Source: Gracilaria gracilis | Lineage: Eukaryota; Rhodophyta; Florideophyceae; Gracilariales; Gracilariaceae | Direction of reading: 5' to 3' | Length of the DNA stretch: 64,000 bases | Assembly (NCBI GenBank): GCA_030374805.1 | Contig: JARGSG010000082.1 | Location: 286,346-350,345, forward strand | In this document: positions 57,601 through 64,000 of the stretch, in pieces | Layout of the letters: each line of letters begins with the position of its first letter | Position numbering within the stretch: position 1 is the stretch's first letter | Position numbers and translations under genes: made by a program | The notes under the pieces: generated by a model | The model's input: the letters and a program-made list of their open reading frames with translations, nothing else | Told to the model about the DNA's origin: nothing | Databases searched by the model: none

Positions 57601-59339
57601 GTGGCCGACATAACGAATGTAATGTTCTGGAAGTTGATATGCAGGCTCCAGAAGGGTTGTGTAGTTCGGTGGAGTGGCACAAGAAGTGATGCAGAGGATG
57701 ATGGATGCACTCCAGAGGAGGCCGAGGATCGCTTTCTCTAGTGGACGACATAGTGAATGTAATGTTCTGGGAGTTGATGGGCAGCTCCAGAAGTGTTCTG
57801 TAGTAAATGTAATGTTCTGGGAGTTGATGGGCAGGCTCCAGAAGTGTTCTGTAGTAAATGCAATGTTCTGAGAGTTGATGGGCAGGCTCCAGATGTGTTC
57901 TGTAGTGAATGTAATGTGCTGGACGTTGATGGGCAGGGTCCAGAAGTGTTGTGTAGTTTTGTGGAGAGGCACAAGAAGTTGTGCGGGGGTGGATGGATGC
58001 ATTCCAGAGGAGGGCAAGGACTCGCTTTTTCTAGAGGACGACATAGTGAATGTAATGTTCTGGAGTTGATGGGCAGTCCAAAAGTGTTTTGTAGTTTTGT
58101 GGAGAGACACAAGAAGTGGTGCGGAGGTTCATGGATGCACTCCAGAAGAAGGCGGGGACTGGACTCCCTCGTTCTAGTGGCCGACATAGTGAATGTAATG
58201 TTCTGGAAGGATGGGCAGAAGTGTTTCGTAGTTTTGTGGAATGGCACAAGAAGTGATGCAGAGGTTGATGGATGCACTCCAGAAGAGGTCAGGGACTCTC
58301 CTTTTCTAATGGACTGTAATGTGCTGGGAGTTGATGGGCAGGGTCCAGAAGTGTTTTTTTGTTTTGTGGAGAGGCACAAGAAGTAGTGCAGAGGTTGATG
58401 GATGCACTGCGGAAGAAGGCAGGGACTCCTTTTTTTTGCGGCCGACGTAGTGAATGTAATGTTCTGGAAGGATGGGCAGAAATGTTTTGTAGTTTTGTGG
58501 AAAGGCACAAGAAGTGGTGCAGAGATTGATGGATACAGTCCAGAAGAGGGCAGGGACTCGCTTTTCTTAGTGGACGACATAGTGAATGTAATGTTTTGGG
58601 AGTTGATGGGCATGCTCCAGAAGTGTTCTCTAGTGAATTCAATGTGCTGGAAGGAAATGGGCAGGGTGCATAAGTGTTTTGTAGTTTTGTGGAGAGGCAC
58701 AAGTAGTGGTGCAGAGGTTGATGGATGCACTCCAGAAGAGGGCGAGGACTCGCTTTTTTTTGGTGGCTGACATTGTGAATGTAATGTTCTGGAAGTTGAA
58801 GGGCAGGCTCCAGAAGTGTTTTCTAGTTTTGTGGAGAAGCACAAGAAGTGGTGCAGAAGTTGATGGATGCACTCCAGAGGAGGGCGGGGACTCGCTTTTT
58901 CTAGTGGATGACATAATGAATGTAATGTTCTGGGAGTTGATGGGCAGGGTCCAGAAGTGTTTTGTAGTTTTCTGGAGAGGGACAAGAAGTGGGGCGGAGG
59001 TTGATGGATGTACTCCAGAAGAAGGCAGGGACTCCCTTTTTCTGGTGGCCGACATAGTTAATGTAATGTTCAAGAAGTTGATGATCAAACTCCAGAAGTG
59101 ATTTGTAGTTTGGTGGAGAGGCACAGGAAGTGGTGCGGAGGTGGTTGGATGCCCTCCTGAACTGGTCGAAAACCCTCTTTTTCTAGTGGCCGACATAGTG
59201 AATGTAATGTTCTGGGAGTTGATGGGCAGGCTCCAGAAGTGTTTTGTAGTTTGGTATAGAGGCACAAGAAGTGGTGCAGAAGTTGATGGATGCACTCCAA
59301 AAGAGGGCGGGAACTCTTCTTTTCCAGTGGCCGACATAA

Positions 59340-62300
59340 TGAACGTAATGTTCTGGGAGCTGATGGGCAGGGTCCAGAAGTGTTCTGTAGTGAATGTAAT
59401 GTGCTGGAAGTTGATGGGCAGGTTCCAGAAGTGTTTTGTAGTTTTGTGGAGAGGCACAAGAAGTGGTGCGGAGGTTGATGGATGCACTCCAGAGGAGGGC
59501 AAGGACTCGTTTTTTCTAGTGGACGACATAGTGAATGTAATGTTCTGGGAGCTGATGGGCAGGCTCCAGAAGTGTTCTGTAGTGAATGTAATGTGCTGGA
59601 AGTTGATGGGCAGGGTCCAGAAGTGTTTTGTAGTTTTGTGGAGAGGCACAAGAAGTGGTGCGGAGGTTGATGGATGCACTCCAGAGGGAGGGCAAGGACT
59701 CGCTTTTTCTAGTGGACGACATAGTGAATGTAATGTTCTGGGAGTTGATGGGCAGGCTCCAGAAGTGTTCTGTAGTGAATGTAATGTGCTGGAAGTTGAT
59801 AAGCAGGGTCCAGAAGTGTTTTGTAGTTTTGTGGAGAGGCACAAGAAGTGGTGCGGAGGTTGATGGATGCACTCCAGAGGAGGGCAAGGACTCGTTTTTT
59901 CTAGTGGACGACATAGTGAATGTAATGTTCTGGGAGCTGATGGGCAGGCTCCAGAAGTGTTCTGTAGTGAATGTAATGTGCTGGAAGTTGATGGGCAGGG
60001 TCCAGAAGTGTTTTGTAGTTTTGTGGAGAGGCACAAGAAGTGGTGCGGAGGTTGATGGATGCACTCCAGAGGAGGGCAAGGACTCGTTTTTTCTAGTGGA
60101 CGACATAGTGAATGTAATGTTCTGGGAGCTGATGGGCAGGCTCCAGAAGTGTTCTGTAGTGAATGTAATGTGCTGGAAGTTGATGGGCAGGGTCCAGAAG
60201 TGTTTTGTAGTTTTGTGGAGAGGCACAAGAAGTGGTGCGGAGGTTGATGGATGCACTCCAGAGGAGGGCAAGGACTCGTTTTTTCTAGTGGACGACATAG
60301 TGAATGTAATGTTCTGGGAGCTGATGGGCAGGGTCCAGAAGTGTTTTGTAGTTTTGTGGAGAGGCACAAGAAGTGGTGCGGAGGTTGATGGATGCACTCC
60401 AGAGGAGGGCAAGGACTCGTTTTTTCTAGTGGACGACATAGTGAATGTAATGTTCTGGGAGCTGATGGGCAGGCTCCAGAAGTGTTCTGTAGTGAATGTA
60501 ATGTGCTGGAAGTTGATGGGCAGGGTCCAGAAGTGTTTTGTAGTTTTGTGGAGAGGCACAAGAAGTGGTGCGGAGGTTGATGGATGCACTCCAGAGGAGG
60601 GCAAGGACTCGTTTTTTCTAGTGGACGACATAGTGAATGTAATGTTCTGGGAGTTGATGGGCAGGCTCCAGAAGTGTTCTGTAGTGAATGTAATGTGCTG
60701 GAAGTTGATGGGCAGGGTCCAGAAGTGTTTTGTAGTTTTGTGGAGAGGCACAAGAAGTGGTGCGGAGGTTGATGGATGCACTCCAGAGGAGGGCAAGGAC
60801 TCGTTTTTTTCTAGTGGACGACATAGTGAATGTAATGTTCTGGGAGTTGATGGGCAGGGTCCAGAAGTGTTCTGTAGTGAATGTAATGTGCTGGAAGTTG
60901 ATGGGCAGGGTCCAGAAGTGTTGAATGTAATGTTCTTTGTAGTTTGCCGTTTTGTGGAGAGGCACAAGAAGTGGTGCGGAGGTTGATGGATGCACTCCAG
61001 AGGAGGGCAAGGACTCGTTTTTTCTAGTGGACGACATAGTGAATGTAATGTTCTGGGAGCTGATGGGCAGGCTCCAGAAGTGTTCTGTAGTGAATGTAAT
61101 GTGCTGGAAGTTGATGGGCAGGGTCCAGAAGTGTTTTGTAGTTTTGTGGAGAGGCACAAGAAGTGGTGCGGAGGTTGATGGATGCACTCCAGAGGAGGGC
61201 AAGGACTCGTTTTTTTCTAGTGGACGACATAGTGAATGTAATGTTCTGGGAGCTGATGGGCAGGCTCCAGAAGTGTTCTGTAGTGAATGTAATGTGCTGG
61301 AAGTTGATGGGCAGGGTCCAGAAGTGTTTTGTAGTTTTGTGGAGAGGCACAAGAAGTGGTGCGGAGGTTGATGGATGCACTCCAGATGGGAGGGCAAGGA
61401 CTCGTTTTTTCTAGTGGACGACATAGTGAATGTAATGTTCTGGGAGTTGATGGGCAGGGTCCAGAAGTGTTCTGTAGTGAATGTAATGTGCTGGAAGTTG
61501 ATGGGGCAGGGTCCAGAAGTGTTTTGTAGTTTTGTGGAGAGGCACAAGAAGTGGTGCGGAGGTTGATGGATGCACTCCAGAGGAGGGCAAGGACTCGCTT
61601 TTTCTAGTGGACGACATAGTGAATGTAATGTTCTGGGAGTTGATGGGCAGGCTCCAGAAGTGTTCTGTAGTGAATGTAATGTGCTGGAAGTTGATGGGCA
61701 GGGTCCAGAAGTGTTTTGTAGTTTTGTGGAGAGGCACAAGAAGTGGTGCGGAGGTTGATGGATGCACTCCAGAGGAGGGCAAGGACTCGCTTTTTCTAGT
61801 GGACGACATAGTGAATGTAATGTTCTGGGAGTTGATGGGGCAGGCTCCAGAAGTGTTCTGTAGTGAATGTAATGTGCTGGAAGTTGATGGGCAGGGTCCA
61901 GAAGTGTTTTTGTAGTTTTGTGGAGAGGCACAAGAAGTGGTGCGGAGGTTGATGGATGCACTCCAGAGGAGGGCAAGGACTCGTTTTTTCTAGTGGACGA
62001 CATAGTGAATGTAATGTTCTGGGAGTTGGATGGGCAGGCTTCAGAAGTGTTCTGTAGTGAATGTAATGTGCTGGAAGTTGATGGGCAGGGTCCAGAAGTG
62101 TTTTGTGGGTTTTGTGGAGAGGCACAAGAAGTGGTGCGGAGGTTGATGGATGCACTCCAGAGGAGGGCAAGGATCTCGTTTTTTCTAGTGGACGACATAG
62201 TGAATGTAATGTTCTGGGAGTTGATGGGCAGGGTCCAGAAGTGTTCTGTAGTGAATGTAATGTGCTGGAAGTTGATGGGCAGGGTCCCGAAAGTGTTTTG

Positions 62301-64000
62301 TAGTTTTAGGGAGAGAGCACAAGAAGTGGTGCGGAGGTTGATGGATGCACTCCAAGGAGGGCAAGGACTCGTTTTTTCTAGTGGACGACATAGTGAATGT
62401 AATGTTCTGGGAGCTGATGGGCAGGCTCCAGAAGTGTTCTGTAGTGAATGTAATGTGCTGGAAGTTGATGGGCAGGGTCCAGAAAGTGTTTTGTAGTTTT
62501 GTGGAGAGGCACAAGAAGTGGTGCGGAGGTTGATGGATGCACTCCAGAGGAGGGCAAGGACTCGTTTTTTCTAGTGGACGACATAGTGAATGTAATGTTT
62601 CTGGGAGCTGATGGGCAGGCTCCAGAAGTGTTCTGTAGTGAATGTAATGTGCTGGAAGTTGTATGGGCAGGGTCCAGAACTGTTTTGTAGTTTTGTGGAG
62701 AGGCACAAGAAGTGGTGCGGAGGTTGATGGATGCACTCCAGAGGAGGGCAAGGACTCGTTTTTTCTAGTGGACGACATAGTGAATGTAATGTTCTGGGAG
62801 CTGATGGGCAGGCTCCAGAAGTGTTTTGTAGTGAATGTAATGTGCTGGAAGTTGATGGGCAGGGGTCCAGAAGTGTTTTGTAGTTTTTGTGGAGAGGCAC
62901 AAGAAGTGGTGCGGAGGTTGATGGATGCACTCCAGAGGAGGGCAAGGACTCGTTTTTTCTAGTGGACGACATAGTGAATGTAATGTTTCTGGGAGCTTGA
63001 TGGGCAGGGTCCAGAAGTGTTCTGTAGTGAATGTAATGTGCTGGAAGTTGATGGGCAGGGTCCAGAAGTGTTTTGTAGTTTTAGGGAGAGGCACAAGAAG
63101 TGGTGCGGAGGTTGATGGATGCACTCCAGAGGGAGGGCAAGGACTCGTTTTTTCTAGTGGACGACATAGTGAATGTAATGTTCTGGGAGCTGATGGGCAG
63201 GCTCCAGAAGTGTTCTGTAGTGAATGTAATGTGCTGGAAGTTGATGGGCAGGGTCCAGAAGTGTTTTGTAGTTTTTGTGGAGAGGCACAAGAAGTGGTGC
63301 GAGAGGTCTGATGGACTGCACTCCAGAGGAGGGCAAGGACTCGTTTTTTTCTAGTGGACCGACATAGTGAATGTAATGTTCTGGGGAGCTGATGGGCAGG
63401 CTCCAGAAGTGTTCTGTAGTGAATGTAATGTGCTGGAAGTTGATGGGCAGGGTCCAGAACTGTTTTGTAGTTTTGTGGAGAGGCACAAGAAGTGGTGCGG
63501 AGGTTGATGGATGCACTCCAGAGGAGGGCAAGGACTCGTTTTTTCTAGTGGACGACATAGTGAATGTAATGTTCTGGGAGTTGATGGGCAGGCTCCAGAA
63601 GTGTTCTGTAGTGAATGTAATGTGCTGGAAGTTGATGGGCAGGGTCCAGAAGTGTTTTGTAGTTTTGTGGAGAGGCACAAGAAGTGGTGCGGAGGTTGAT
63701 GGATGCACTCCAGAGGAGGGCAAGGACTCGCTTTTTTCTAGTGGACGACATAGTGAATGTAATGTTCTGGGAGTTGGTGGGCAGGCTCCAGAAGTGTTCT
63801 GTAGTGAATGTAATGTGCTGGAAGTTGATGGGCAGGGTCCAGAAGTGTTTTGTAGTTTTGTGGAGAGGCACAAGAAGTGGTGCGGAGGTTGATGGATGCA
63901 CTCCAGAGTGAGGGCAAGGACTCGCTTTTTTCTAGTGGAACGACATAGTGAATGTAATGTTCTGGGAGTTGATGGGCAGGCTCCAGAAGTGTTCTGTAGT
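59340..64000. repeat. Second homogenised 192-bp part, indel-rich toward the right edge
   Basis: Near-identical 192-bp units resume at 59340, with one 141-bp unit between 60251 and 60392. From about 61380 to the edge single-base insertions and deletions become common. Confidence 0.85.

Larger units (their letters stand above)
45309..64000. repeat. Satellite array, 51-bp/90-bp modular units
   Basis: The unit is a 90-bp block (begins near TTTGTGGAGAGGCACAAG, ends near GACGACATAGT) followed by n copies of a 51-bp block (GAATGTAATGTTCTGGGAG to GTGTTCTGTAGT). Distances between the ATGGATGCACTCC landmark are 141 (n=1), 192 (n=2), 243 (n=3) or 294 (n=4). About 100 units are present and the array runs off the right edge. 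Alternate 51-bp copies carry GCTCCAG or GGTCCAG variants. Confidence 0.95.

Noticed and set aside
45309..64000. Regularly spaced repeats as a CRISPR-like array
   Set aside because: Whole units are conserved end to end, with no unique spacers. The surrounding genes are eukaryotic.

Overview
The window is nuclear DNA of a eukaryote. It holds LTR, tyrosine-recombinase and Tc1-type mobile elements, a spliceosomal SNW/SKIP gene, single-exon genes with TATA-like boxes 55-115 bp before their ATGs, and a long satellite array. The host cannot be fixed from sequence alone. Single-exon genes, moderate GC and a two-domain GLGNRLRAL-type glycosyltransferase would fit a red alga or another compact algal genome (inference, low confidence).

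Positions 1-19270 are a nest of two Ty3/Gypsy chromovirus-like elements in the same orientation. Element A (1-7008) enters from the left edge and shows reverse transcriptase, RNase H, integrase and a chromodomain, all broken by stops and frameshifts. Element B (7009-18900) is complete in outline: two 425-bp LTRs, gag, protease, RT-RNase H-integrase in one frame with in-frame stops, and a chromodomain. B seems to have inserted into the 3' end of A; 18901-19270 may be the displaced end of A. Both elements carry, between pol and the 3' LTR, a long reading frame on the opposite strand. The two antisense frames are related to each other. In A the antisense frame is one 664-codon frame with a single stop, far better kept than the pol genes of the same copy.

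Positions 19270-38900 are the gene-bearing part. It contains an SNW/SKIP splicing-factor gene with two 1-nt frame changes, a decayed two-domain glycosyltransferase, three related tyrosine-recombinase-like proteins (28248-29735 minus, 30585-31991 plus, 34087-35616 plus), and a 487-aa orphan (36166-37629 minus). The first recombinase keeps R, RH and Y; the second has an intact frame but has lost them; the third ends before the catalytic domain and has a repeat-built N-terminus.

Positions 38900-45310 hold a 663-bp MITE-like element, a Tc1-like transposase relic, and a tyrosine-recombinase retroelement relic in the unusual order recombinase, gag-like, RT-like.

From about 45310 to the right edge (about 18.7 kb) there is a tandem satellite. 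Its unit is a 90-bp block plus one to four copies of a 51-bp block (141, 192, 243 or 294 bp). Because 192 is a multiple of three, long reading frames run through it on both strands (up to 1919 codons); these are very probably not genes. Small indels accumulate over the last 2.6 kb.
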